A DNA stretch of 64,000 nt, taken from an uncultured bacterium. Its GTDB lineage: Bacteria > Gemmatimonadota > Gemmatimonadetes > Longimicrobiales > RSA9. Positions 12,554 to 19,615 of this stretch are shown here, in pieces. The stretch lies in contig CALBZE010000023.1 in NCBI GenBank assembly GCA_937889645.1, positions 50,996 to 114,995 on the forward strand, read 5' to 3'. The translations under genes and the position numbers were made by a program. The stretch's first letter is position 1. Each line of letters starts with the position of its first letter. Below the pieces are notes generated by a model, which did not search any database, was not told where the DNA came from, and was given only the letters and a program-made list of their open reading frames with translations.

Positions 12554-12772
12554 GGTTTCGCAGGGACCGCGTCGCGGCCCAAAGTGCACCCATGGCCGGC
12601 TTGCCGCGGGAGCGGGTGCGAATTGGTGGAACTATTCTACCCAGTCGCACCATCGTTTCGGGCGGTGAATTTTCGGGTTCGGTTGGGTGGAAATATTCGA
12701 CCAAATCGCACCATCGTCGTGCGGCGGGAGTTGTGGGTGCACTTCGGTAGAATCGCGCCACCCGACACCCAC
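12554..12772. repeat. array of four ~61-bp tandem units with palindromic 37-bp cores
   Basis: Cores at 12554-12590, 12615-12651, 12676-12712 and about 12736-12772, spaced 61, 61 and about 60 bp. Cores 2 and 3 agree at 29 of 37 positions, begin GGT(G/T)CG, contain GGTGGAA and ATTC, and end TCGCACC; both are followed by ATCGT. Each core is an imperfect inverted repeat (GGTGCGA...TCGCACC). The outer copies are more degenerate and carry the matching ends CCAAAGTGCACCCA (12579-12592) and TGGGTGCACTTCGG (12734-12747). The period is not a multiple of three and no frame looks coding. Confidence 0.7.
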
Positions 12773-12943
12773 GCCGGCCCGGTGCTACCCCGCGCCCATC
12801 GCCCACTCGCCCTCGCCGCGCGTTCGCCCGCCGGGCCGGCTCCCGCAGCCGCCCCGGCCCGCCCACCGCACTTGCCCCGGACCGCACCGCGCCCGATCTT
12901 CCCCCGGCAATTCCCAGTATTGTCCCTGACGAGGAGGTGGAAC

Positions 12944-13384
12944 ATGGCCGCGGATCGGATCGCTGAAGCGACTTGGGAGGGGAGCCTGGCGCAGGGTCAG
13001 GGGAGGATCGACCTGAAGAGCAGCGGGCTCGCGACCGCGATGCCCGTGACGTGGGCGTCGCGCACAGAACAGCCGGACGGGAAGACCAGCCCCGAGGAGC
13101 TGCTCGCGGCGGCGCACGCCTCGTGCTTCGCCATGGCGCTGTCGCACCAGCTCGCCAGCGCGGGGCACACGCCCGAGCGGCTCGATGTCCGCGCCGTCGC
13201 AACGTTCGACAAAGTGGGCGAGGGCTTCCGGGTGACGAGCGTGCGCCTGAACGTCCGCGGCCGCGTCCCCGGCGCCGACGAGGCCGCGTTCATGAATGCC
13301 GCCAACGCCGCCAAGGACGGCTGCCCGATCTCCCGGGCGCTCCAGGGGAACGTCGACATCTCGCTGGAGGCGATGCTGGAGTAG
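12944..13384 (+). CDS. OsmC/Ohr family peroxiredoxin-like protein
   Basis: 146-aa protein with the two conserved redox cysteines of the family, Cys61 in AAAHASCFAMALSHQL and Cys127 in KDGCPISRAL, and the usual helix ...NAANAAKDGCP. OsmC/Ohr proteins reduce organic hydroperoxides using lipoylated or dithiol partners. The N-terminus (ADRIAEATWEGSLAQGQGRI) fits the OsmC subgroup better than Ohr. A strong GAGGAGG lies a few bases before the ATG at 12944. It converges on the sigma-factor gene with a shared terminator between them. Confidence 0.88.
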   Translation: MAADRIAEATWEGSLAQGQGRIDLKSSGLATAMPVTWASRTEQPDGKTSPEELLAAAHASCFAMALSHQLASAGHTPERLDVRAVATFDKVGEGFRVTSVRLNVRGRVPGADEAAFMNAANAAKDGCPISRALQGNVDISLEAMLE

Positions 13385-13482
13385 GCGGGCGGGACGCGCG
13401 GCGGCGCGGCGCCGCGGAGCGGGGCTGCGGCGCGGGGGGCGGAAGCTAGGACGGACCGGGGCGCCGCGCCGAGAACGAAGAA

Positions 13483-13513
13483 ACGGGTCGGCGACATCAT
13501 ATCGCCGACCCGT
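13483..13513. terminator. bidirectional intrinsic terminator between osmC-like and sigma genes
   Basis: Perfect 12-bp stem (ACGGGTCGGCGA / TCGCCGACCCGT) with a 7-nt loop. T-rich stretches lie on both sides (CTTCTTT on plus, TTTCTTCGTT on minus), between convergent genes. Confidence 0.8.
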
Positions 13514-13614
13514 CTTCTTTCGCCCCGCGACCGCGCCCAGGGGCGCGTCGTCGCCTAGAGTTCGCCGCGCCGGACGGACCAACCGGGCACCCGGCCCGCC
13601 CGCCCGGATCCGCT

Positions 13615-14238
13615 CTAGTTGAGGTACGGCTCGATCCGCTCGGCGAAGCTCGTCCGCGCGCGGTGCAGCCGAGACTTCACCGTGCCGAGGTTCACGCCCG
13701 TGATCTCGGCGATCTCCTCGTAGCTCTTCCCCTCGAGCTCCCGGAGCTTGAACACCAGGCGATGGTGCTCCGGCAGCTCGTCGACCATCCGCTCGACCAG
13801 GTCCTGGAGGTACCGCTTCCGGTACATGTCGTCAGGCCGCATCGAAGAGTCCTCGAACTGCAGCGGCCGATGCTCCGGCTCCCAATGCGTCGTCAGCTTC
13901 TGGAACAGGACCAGCGGGCTGCGGGAACGGTTCCGCAGCTCGTTCTTCGCCAGGTTCGAGCAGATCGTGTAGATCCACGTCGAGAACTTCTTCGACTGGT
14001 CGAACCGGTGGAGGTGCCGCGTGACGCGGATGAACGCCTCCTGGACCAGGTCCTCGGCCCGGTCCCGGTCGCCGGTCTTCCGCGCAATGAAATGCACCAG
14101 CTTGTCCCGGTAGCGATCGTACAGCTCCGAGAATGCGCCGGCATGGCCCTCCAGGTGTGCAGCCACCAGCTCGCCGTCGTCCAGCTCGTGGAGCGGAGCG
14201 CGAAGCCCCGCCTTCGGCTTCACGGTCGTCGTGGCCAT
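13615..14238 (-). CDS. ECF-type RNA polymerase sigma factor
   Basis: 207-aa sigma-70-family factor with region 2 (about 34-102; AFSELYDRYRDKLVHFI, AEDLVQEAFIRV, KFSTWIYTICSNLAKN) and region 4 (about 146-198; LPEHHRLVFKLRELEGKSYEEIA and GVNLGTVKSRLHRAR). A linker with FQKLTTHWEPEHRP separates them. The ATG at 14238 sits behind AAGGAGA; the frame extends upstream but without a site. No anti-sigma gene flanks it: the next gene upstream on this strand is an 81-aa soluble protein behind its own terminator. Control must therefore be transcriptional or by an unlinked partner. It would direct a small stress-type regulon. Confidence 0.9.
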   Translation of the reverse strand: MATTTVKPKAGLRAPLHELDDGELVAAHLEGHAGAFSELYDRYRDKLVHFIARKTGDRDRAEDLVQEAFIRVTRHLHRFDQSKKFSTWIYTICSNLAKNELRNRSRSPLVLFQKLTTHWEPEHRPLQFEDSSMRPDDMYRKRYLQDLVERMVDELPEHHRLVFKLRELEGKSYEEIAEITGVNLGTVKSRLHRARTSFAERIEPYLN

Positions 14239-14317
14239 AGGTCTCCTTTCCCGGGGCGACGAGGGCACACACACGTACTCCCGCCGGCCGCGAACGCCAT
14301 CCAAATCAACGAGAATC

Positions 14318-14330
14318 GGGAACGGTTCCC
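14318..14330. promoter_or_regulatory. GGGAAC-n-GTTCCC palindrome upstream of the sigma gene
   Basis: Perfect inverted repeat GGGAACGGTTCCC, 80 bp before the sigma-factor ATG. GGAAC is the usual -35 core of ECF promoters and is present here on both strands. An ideally spaced ECF -10 was not found, so this is either an autoregulatory -35 or an operator. Confidence 0.35.
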
Positions 14331-14372
14331 CGGCTCGTCATTGTCGCGAGAAATCAATGCTACAACTTATAA

Positions 14373-14414
14373 AAACTCGCCCCCGAACTCAAGGGTTGCG
14401 TGGGGCGAGTTTTC
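14373..14414 (-). terminator. intrinsic terminator of the 81-aa gene
   Basis: AAAACTCGCCCC pairs with GGGGCGAGTTTT around an 18-nt loop. On the minus strand the stem is followed by a T-rich run (TTTTTATAAG), ending transcription from the gene at 14618-14863 before the sigma gene. Confidence 0.75.
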
Positions 14415-14617
14415 TCTGTTTCCAATAATCATTGAAACAACGCCGCGCCGCGCCGATACTGGTGGTGATGGGGTTGTGGTGAGCCCGAAAACGCTGCGGT
14501 GGGCGACGGGTGCGTGGGTTCGGCGCATAGGCGGTGCTCCGCGTTCGGGGGAGGGTGTGGGATGAGCCCAATGTAGGGAAGGAGGGCGGGGCGCGCCATG
14601 GCGTTGTAGGCCAGCGG

Positions 14618-14863
14618 CTACTGCTCGTCGATGCGTTGGACGAATTCGTCGACGAGCTCGCGGAACCGTTGGCGGAGCGATTCTTCATCCTGCGCGTCCC
14701 GGTTGGCGAGGCGCGGCTCCTCCCAGGCGGGAGGGTTGTCGCCGCGCCCCCAGTCGGAGGGCGGTCCGTGGGCGCGCTGGCGGGCGCGCGCCCGCATCCA
14801 TTCGCGGCCGGTCTGGTAGAGTCGCTCGAGGAGCTCCTCGGGGGGAATGGGTTCCGGGGGCAT
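14618..14863 (-). CDS. hypothetical protein, 81 aa
   Basis: Small soluble protein, rich in Arg/Glu/Pro, predicted mostly helical: PPEELLERLYQTGREWMRARA, a Gly/Pro-rich middle (PPSDWGRGDNPPAWEEP) and a C-terminal helix ESLRQRFRELVDEFVQRIDEQ. A GGAG lies about 9 nt before the ATG and an intrinsic terminator follows. Family not recognised. It is the nearest same-strand neighbour upstream of the ECF sigma gene and could conceivably be a partner, but nothing in it resembles a zinc anti-sigma factor. Confidence 0.5.
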   Translation of the reverse strand: MPPEPIPPEELLERLYQTGREWMRARARQRAHGPPSDWGRGDNPPAWEEPRLANRDAQDEESLRQRFRELVDEFVQRIDEQ

Positions 14864-15315
14864 AGCGGTCGGCTCCTGCTTGAGCGGTCGGCTCCTGGCT
14901 GGAGGCGTTCACGACGCCGGCCCGACGGGCGCAAGAGGTATGCCCTGGAGGGGGCGCCGCGCCCCGGGGCGCGATGTAGCCGGGCGCCGTGTGGCCGGGC
15001 GCCGTGTGGCCGGGCGCCGTGTGGCCGGGCGCAATGTAGCCGGGCGCAATGTAGCCGGGCGCGATGTAGCCGGGCGCGATGTAGCCGGGCGCGATGTGGC
15101 CGGGCGCGATGTGGCCGGGCGCGATGTGGCCGGGCGCGGTGCGACCGGGGCGCGGGGACGCGGCGCAACGGGGGCGCGGTCGCACTACGTCCCCGAGGGC
15201 GGTCGCGGGGCCGGCCGTCACGCCGAGCCGCCGGTGCGGGTCACTCCGACCGGCCGGGCGTGCGCCCGTTCACCCTCCCGACGTGCGCCCGCTCGCCCTC
15301 GCGGCGTGCGCCCGT
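14864..15315. other. non-coding, repeat-dominated interval
   Basis: About 450 bp with no supportable gene. It contains a 15-bp minisatellite and a shorter 23-bp tandem repeat. Long open frames here on both strands arise from a 15-bp unit, which keeps every frame open, and give low-complexity pentapeptides. Confidence 0.6.
14971..15150. repeat. 15-bp minisatellite, 12 units
   Basis: Units GC(G/C/A)(A/G)TGT(A/G)GCCGGGC run head-to-tail from 14971 to 15135 (11 units), plus a degenerate twelfth (GCGGTGCGACCGGGG). Variants are grouped: one GCGATGTAG, three GCCGTGTGG, two GCAATGTAG, two GCGATGTAG, three GCGATGTGG. The pattern suggests expansion by block duplication. Confidence 0.9.
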
Positions 15316-15327
15316 TCACCCTCCGGG
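15259..15327. repeat. three 23-bp tandem repeats
   Basis: Units beginning CGTGCGCCCG at 15259, 15282 and 15305 (CGTGCGCCCGTTCACCCTCC type), with a partial fourth CGTG at 15328. The last units overlap the 3' end of the gene at 15316-15774. Confidence 0.8.
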
Positions 15328-15774
15328 CGTGTGCCAGCGGAAGGTGGCGGCGTCCTGGCGGGCACCGACGACCTCTGCGACGGGCCGGTCGGGGAGGCGG
15401 ACGAGGACCCGCACGGCCTCGGGGACGACGAGGATGTAGTCGGTGTGCTCGCCGCCGACCGTCGTCACTTGGAGGACGTGGCCGCCCTGGTCGGAGAGTC
15501 CGAAACCGGGGAGGCCGCGGAGCACGCGGGCGGTCACCTCGAGGCGGCCGGGCTGGCCGCGGATCAGGCGGAGCGTGCCGGGCACTCCGGCGTCGACGCG
15601 GACCGTGAGGCGGTCGCCGAGGAAGGTGTAGGTCTGCCGGACCGTCTCGGCGTCGTGGCTCTGGGCCGCCGCGGGCGCGGGACGCACGGCCGCGGCGGCC
15701 GCGGCGAGCGCGATCGCCGCGACCGTGACGACACGCGGGCGAGTGCTGCGGGCGGTTCGAGCGTGCCGGGTCAT
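15316..15774 (-). CDS. secreted hypothetical protein, 152 aa
   Basis: Starts MTRHARTARSTRPR and has a clear signal peptide (VVTVAAIALAAAAAA ... PAAAQS, cleavage near residue 38). A small beta-rich domain follows (YTFLGDRLTVRVDAG, GTLRLIRGQPGRLEVTARV, YILVVPEAVRVLVRLPDRPVAEV) that resembles a head-to-tail beta-sandwich adhesin/DUF fold, but I cannot name it. GGAGGG lies 8 nt before the ATG, and that ribosome-site block is duplicated just upstream. It probably forms a unit with the membrane protein at 15887-16588. The 3' end runs into the 23-bp repeats, which encode the last residues. Confidence 0.55.
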   Translation of the reverse strand: MTRHARTARSTRPRVVTVAAIALAAAAAAVRPAPAAAQSHDAETVRQTYTFLGDRLTVRVDAGVPGTLRLIRGQPGRLEVTARVLRGLPGFGLSDQGGHVLQVTTVGGEHTDYILVVPEAVRVLVRLPDRPVAEVVGARQDAATFRWHTPGG

Positions 15775-15779
15775 CGGGG

Positions 15780-15811
15780 CGTCCCTCCGGTGAGCGTCCC
15801 TCCGGTGAGGC
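15780..15811 (-). repeat. tandem duplication of the ribosome-binding-site block
   Basis: On the minus strand CTCACCGGAGGGACG occurs twice in a row, so two GGAGGG motifs stand 15 nt apart before the ATG at 15774. The proximal copy has normal spacing. Confidence 0.7.
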
Positions 15812-15886
15812 CGCGCGCGGCCGAGGCGAGGAGCGCTCCGCCGGCGGGCGGGGCGCTCCTCGGAAATCGGCCGGAGCCGGCGTCGA

Positions 15887-16588
15887 TCAGCGGTTCGGCA
15901 TCGAGCCGTTGGTGTCGCTGCCCGGCGTCGTCGAGCCAGGAGTCGTCGCGCCCGGCGCGGTGTCCATCGGCTGCGCTGGCTGCGTCCCGGGCTGCGTCCC
16001 CGGTTGGGTGCCGGGCTGCGTGCCGAGCTGGCCGGTCTGCGGGCTCGAGACGACGATGTCCTCGTGGACGCTCCAGCGCTGGTAGTCGGGCTCCTGCTGG
16101 AGCTGCGACTGTTGGATCCAGGTCGATGCCTGGCCCGACGGCGCCTGCTGCAGCGTGCCCATGATCTCGACGTCGCGGCCGGTCTGGATCTCGGCCATCT
16201 CCAGCACCTGCCCGTCCCGCTTCGTGGCCGGCGTCCGCACGAACAGCGCATGGGCCTCGCCGTTCACCTCGGAGGCGATCCAGAAGCCCTCGCTGGTCGG
16301 CTGGCCGACGATCTGCCCCTGGATCAGGACGGTGCGGCCGACGTCGTCCATGCCGAGCGGGAGCAGGGAGCGCAGTTCGGCCGGCGCGCCCTCGGGCGTG
16401 ATCGGCGTGGGCGCCGGAACGGCCGCGGCGGGCTCCTCGACCTGCTCGACGGTTTCCGTCCCGGCGACCTGCTCCTCGTCGGTGTCGACCATCTCCGCGA
16501 TGGCCCAGATCAGGAGTGCCAGGACCAGCAGGCCGATGATCCACGGCCAGATCGATGGCCCTTTGCGTTCGACGTTGATGTCCGCCAT
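15887..16588 (-). CDS. membrane-anchored protein with OB-like domain and TQPG repeats
   Basis: 233 aa. One N-terminal membrane span (WPWIIGLLVLALLIWAIAEM, residues 14-33), an acidic Pro/Ala linker, then a domain of about 90 residues (VGRTVLIQGQIVGQPTSEGFWIAS, DVEIMGTLQQA) with OB-fold-like strand spacing. The C-terminal tail has GTQPGTQPGTQPGTQP followed by PGSTTPGSDTNGS. It is probably exposed to the periplasm; function unknown. A strong GGAAGGAGGT precedes the ATG. The gene at 15316-15774 follows after 112 bp in the same direction. Confidence 0.65.
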   Translation of the reverse strand: MADINVERKGPSIWPWIIGLLVLALLIWAIAEMVDTDEEQVAGTETVEQVEEPAAAVPAPTPITPEGAPAELRSLLPLGMDDVGRTVLIQGQIVGQPTSEGFWIASEVNGEAHALFVRTPATKRDGQVLEMAEIQTGRDVEIMGTLQQAPSGQASTWIQQSQLQQEPDYQRWSVHEDIVVSSPQTGQLGTQPGTQPGTQPGTQPAQPMDTAPGATTPGSTTPGSDTNGSMPNR

Positions 16589-16621
16589 GACAGCGTACCT
16601 CCTTCCGCGTTGGCTCCGTTC

Positions 16622-16639
16622 TCGCCGGGATCCCGGCGA
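16622..16639. promoter_or_regulatory. 18-bp perfect palindrome in the leader of the membrane-protein gene
   Basis: TCGCCGGGATCCCGGCGA, 34 bp before the ATG at 16588. It could be an operator or an RNA hairpin; no T-run follows it, so it is not a terminator. Confidence 0.4.
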
Positions 16640-16685
16640 CCCGGCCACGGCGCAACAGTCGCAAATAGCGTTCCCCGCAAAGGAA

Positions 16686-16715
16686 AAGACCCGGGGTCGT
16701 GGAACCCCGGGTCTT
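16686..16715 (-). terminator. intrinsic terminator of the saccharopine-dehydrogenase-like gene
   Basis: AAGACCCGGGG pairs with CCCCGGGTCTT around an 8-nt loop. On the minus strand the stem runs directly into TTTTCCTTTG. Confidence 0.8.
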
Positions 16716-16836
16716 CCGGCGATGCGACTCGTGCGGCGCGTCGCGGTTGCGTGCGCCGGGCGTCGTCGCGTGCGACGTCGCCCTCGCGCCACGGCGGGCG
16801 CCGGATCGCGCGCAGGCGCCTCCGCGACGTCGTCGC

Positions 16837-17988
16837 CTACGACACCGTCTTGCGGATCCGGATCCCGCGGCGGCCGAGCTCCTCGACGTACGGGTCGGCG
16901 GGGACGCACTGGTCGGGAGTGCATGCGCCCAGGCGCGTGACCTGGCCACGGGCCTGCATCTGCCCCGTGATCGAGAGCGAGAAGCCGGTCGTGCGCTCCA
17001 TCGCGCTGATCCCCGTCGCCTCGTCGTAGTAGTCGAGCAGGTCGTAGACGATGTGGGTCGGCTTGCCGTCCTTCCGCCCCTCCGCCTCGACGCGCAGCGC
17101 GACCAGGTCGCGCCCCTCGGGCTTGCGCAGCTTCGGCTCGACCGCGGCGATGAAGACCTGCCGCGGCACGACCTCCTGCTCGCCGACGCGGATCGGGTCG
17201 AGGTCGAGCAGCCCGAGGTCCCGGATCGCCTTCATGATCTCGGCGTGCCCCGGGTAGCGCAGCGTCTTGTACTCCATGCTGCGCAGCTTGCCCTCGTAGG
17301 TCCACGGCATCGTCGAGAGCCCGCCGGCGGTGTGGAACGCCTCGAGCGTCCCGACCGGCTCGGGGAACTCGAGGTGCTCGATCTCCGTCAGCGCCTCGAC
17401 CTGCTTCGGCTCTCCGTCGCGCAGGACCCACGAGAGCGTCGTGTAGTAGTCGAGCACGCCGTGGAGCGAGTAGACGATCTGGTAGTTGAGCGGCGGCTCC
17501 GGGTTCTGCGGCAGCCCGCCCACGCGGATCTTCACCGTCTCGGGCTCGTCCAGCTCCTCGATCCCGGCCGCGGCCAGGATGTTGACCATCCCGGGCGCGA
17601 GGCCGCAGTCGGGGATCACGCTCAGGCCGCGCTCCCGCGCTTCGCCGTCCAGCTCGAGCTGGTTGAAGACGATCTCCGTGTTCCCGCCCAGGTCGCAGTA
17701 GTGCACGCCCGCGCGGACCGCGAGACGCGCCATGTCGAGGTTGAAGTAGTAGGGGAGCGCGTTCATGCACGCATGCTTCCCCTCCATGACCTCGAGCACG
17801 GCGGCCTCGTCGCGGGCGTCGAGCCGGACCAGCTCGAGGCGCGGGTCGCCGCGGTATCGCTCGAGGAACGGCGGCAGTTTATCGACGTTCAGGTCGGCCA
17901 CGGTCACCTTCTCGACCGCGGCGTTCTGGAGCAGATCGTATGCACAGGCCGAGCCCTGGAGCCCGGCGCCGAGTACCAGCATCCGCAA
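16837..17988 (-). CDS. saccharopine dehydrogenase / lysine 6-dehydrogenase-like oxidoreductase
   Basis: 383-aa NAD(P)-dependent enzyme. It begins directly with a Rossmann motif (VLGAGLQGSACAYDLL), continues with DLNVDKLP and VRLDARDEAAV, and has the family segment NALPYYFNLDMARLAVRAGVHYCDLGG followed by PDCGLAPGMVNILA. It would oxidise or form a C-N bond on lysine-type substrates; lysine 6-dehydrogenase is the closest functional guess. The C-terminal tail has a Cys pair (CTPDQC). The start is TTG at 17988, seven bases after GGAGG, or ATG at 17982. A terminator follows it. The upstream region carries 13-bp direct repeats and a TTGACA. Confidence 0.75.
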   Translation of the reverse strand: MRMLVLGAGLQGSACAYDLLQNAAVEKVTVADLNVDKLPPFLERYRGDPRLELVRLDARDEAAVLEVMEGKHACMNALPYYFNLDMARLAVRAGVHYCDLGGNTEIVFNQLELDGEARERGLSVIPDCGLAPGMVNILAAAGIEELDEPETVKIRVGGLPQNPEPPLNYQIVYSLHGVLDYYTTLSWVLRDGEPKQVEALTEIEHLEFPEPVGTLEAFHTAGGLSTMPWTYEGKLRSMEYKTLRYPGHAEIMKAIRDLGLLDLDPIRVGEQEVVPRQVFIAAVEPKLRKPEGRDLVALRVEAEGRKDGKPTHIVYDLLDYYDEATGISAMERTTGFSLSITGQMQARGQVTRLGACTPDQCVPADPYVEELGRRGIRIRKTVS

Positions 17989-18040
17989 GACGCAACCTCC
18001 ACGTGTGAGGGGCGTTCCGCCCTCGGCCGCCCCCGGTTTC

Positions 18041-18079
18041 TTCGGTGTACGAGTTCGGTGTACGCGTTCGGTCGATCGA
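18041..18079. repeat. 13-bp direct repeats upstream of the dehydrogenase gene
   Basis: TTCGGTGTACGAG (18041-18053), TTCGGTGTACGCG (18054-18066) and a degenerate TTCGGTCGATCGA (18067-18079), head to tail, 53-91 bp before the start codon on the minus strand. They look like operator iterons. Confidence 0.6.
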
Positions 18080-18110
18080 GACGCCTGAACGTGCGGCCCG
18101 CGTCCGGCCG

Positions 18111-18116
18111 TGTCAA
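18111..18116 (-). promoter_or_regulatory. possible -35 element for the dehydrogenase gene
   Basis: Perfect TTGACA on the minus strand. The hexamer 17 bp downstream is only CACGTT, so if this is a promoter it has a poor -10 and may need an activator. The 13-bp repeats would lie just downstream of the start point. Confidence 0.3.
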
Positions 18117-18277
18117 CCGTCGTCGGGCGGCGCGGCTGCCGGTGCGGTCATCGGTGACGTTGCGACGTTGTAGGACAGCGACGCGGCTCCTAAGTTGATG
18201 CCCACCGGGCGCGTCCGACCGTCCGAATCCACGTCCCGGGGCCTTGGTTTCCGACCCGCGCTTCGAGAGGTGCGACG

Positions 18278-19366
18278 ATGCGATTTCCGAACGCCGGTGC
18301 TTCTCGCGCCGCGGCGCTCCGCGAGCGCTTGCTCTTCCCCGTTCTGGCCTGCACCACCCTTGCCGCCTGCGACACCGGCGGCGGCCGCGACGGCGGCGGT
18401 GTGGTGGAGCACCACCTCACGCGATTCGACACCCTGATCACGACCGAATCCGGCCTGATCGGCGTCCCGTCCGACGTCGCCCTGGCGCCGGATGGTCGGC
18501 TCTGGATCGCCGACCGCGTGCTGCACCGTGTGCTGGTCGTGGACCCGGAGGACGGCGCGGCCCGGCCGATCGGCCGCGAAGGCGCGGGGCCGGGCGAATT
18601 CCGGGGGCCGGAGGCCGTCGCCGCCTCGGAGTCCGGGGCGTTCGTCCTCGACTTCGGCAACCGGCGCGTCCAGCGATTCGCCCTCGACGGCACGTACGAG
18701 GAGTCGACGCCGATCGGGGCCGTCGTCTACCTCCCCGCAGACATCGACGGCCGCGGCGCCGTGGCGACGGAGACGCTCGGGATGGACAGCAGCCTGGCGG
18801 TGATCCTCGGTCCGACGGGTGGCGGGCCCGCGCGCCTCCGGCTGGGCGAGCCGCTGGGCGATCCGCCGCGGATGATCTCGCGCACGCAGATCCGCGAGCA
18901 GGCGCTGCGGGGCGAAATGCCGCGCGAGTTCCGGAACAATGTCCTCCCGGTCCTCGCTCCGGACGGCGGCGCATGGCTCGTGCTCCAGGCCGAGGGCGTG
19001 CTGCAGCGCTTCGACCCCAACGGCCGGCTGGTCTACTCCACCCCGATCGCGGACCCAGAGATCGCGGCCGCGCGCGATACGTTCTTCGCCGCCTGGACCG
19101 CGGACGGCGGGCCGGACGGCTACCCGGTTCCGTGGTCCGCGGTCGCGGGGACTGTCGTCGACGGGGAGCTGTGGCTCCGACTCGGGCCCGGGACGGAGGG
19201 GCGCAGCGTGATCGCCGTCCTCGATGGCGAGACGGGGCACGTCCTGCGACGTTACGTGCTGCGGCTCGCCACGCCCGCCGGGGCGTTCGCGGTGGACGGG
19301 CGGCGACGTCGCCTCTACGTCGCGCTCCCGGACGAGGCGGCCGTGGTCGGCGCCGAGCTGCCGTAG
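18278..19366 (+). CDS. six-bladed beta-propeller (NHL-type) lipoprotein
   Basis: 362 aa. Signal peptide with a perfect lipobox, LLFPVLACTTLAAC, Cys31 being the lipidated residue. The mature chain has repeated NHL/6-bladed propeller blades: VPSDVALAPDGRLWIADRVLHRVLVVDPEDG, REGAGPGEFRGPEAVAA, VLDFGNRRVQRFALDG, VLAPDGGAWLVLQAEGVLQRFDPNGR. Such proteins are abundant, envelope-located and of unknown substrate. It is monocistronic, divergent from the dehydrogenase gene and followed by the hydroxyproline operon promoter region. Confidence 0.8.
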   Translation: MRFPNAGASRAAALRERLLFPVLACTTLAACDTGGGRDGGGVVEHHLTRFDTLITTESGLIGVPSDVALAPDGRLWIADRVLHRVLVVDPEDGAARPIGREGAGPGEFRGPEAVAASESGAFVLDFGNRRVQRFALDGTYEESTPIGAVVYLPADIDGRGAVATETLGMDSSLAVILGPTGGGPARLRLGEPLGDPPRMISRTQIREQALRGEMPREFRNNVLPVLAPDGGAWLVLQAEGVLQRFDPNGRLVYSTPIADPEIAAARDTFFAAWTADGGPDGYPVPWSAVAGTVVDGELWLRLGPGTEGRSVIAVLDGETGHVLRRYVLRLATPAGAFAVDGRRRRLYVALPDEAAVVGAELP

Positions 19367-19461
19367 GCGGCAGCCGCTCCCGCGGCCGGATTGCCGGGCC
19401 GGTTCGGGGGCGGCGATCCGGCGTTGGGCGGCCGGCCGTGGGCGGCTGGCGGCTGCATCCG

Positions 19462-19501
19462 TTGACAGGCGGGTGCACACCGCCGCCCATCGTCATATAA
19501 T
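19462..19501 (+). promoter_or_regulatory. putative regulated promoter of the hydroxyproline operon with spacer palindrome
   Basis: A consensus TTGACA (19462-19467) and a consensus TATAAT (19496-19501) are separated by 28 bp instead of 17. An imperfect palindrome GGCGGGTGCACACCGCC (19468-19484) fills most of the gap. A perfect TATAAT is conspicuous in DNA this G+C-rich. Control by the GntR protein of the operon is inference. Confidence 0.45.
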
Positions 19502-19615
19502 GTATCCAATCCGGGCGCGGCGAGGCCGCGCGTGAGGTGTAACGGTGCGCGCCGCGGTGCGGAAGAGCGCGGAGGAGGACGGCGGGGCGCGGCGCGCAGG
19601 GAGCGGGAGAGTGTC

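Noticed and set aside
12554..12772. CRISPR array (37-bp repeats with 24-bp spacers)
   Set aside because: The spacers resemble each other (ATCGT...GGCGG...), repeats diverge at more than 20% of positions, only four units exist and no cas gene is present; it is a tandem repeat.
14389..15439. Pentapeptide-repeat proteins (RARPH/IAPGH on minus, VAGRR/MWPGA on plus) over the 15-bp repeat
   Set aside because: A 15-bp unit keeps all frames open, so the peptides are a consequence of the minisatellite; no ribosome site, signal or conserved flank supports any of them.
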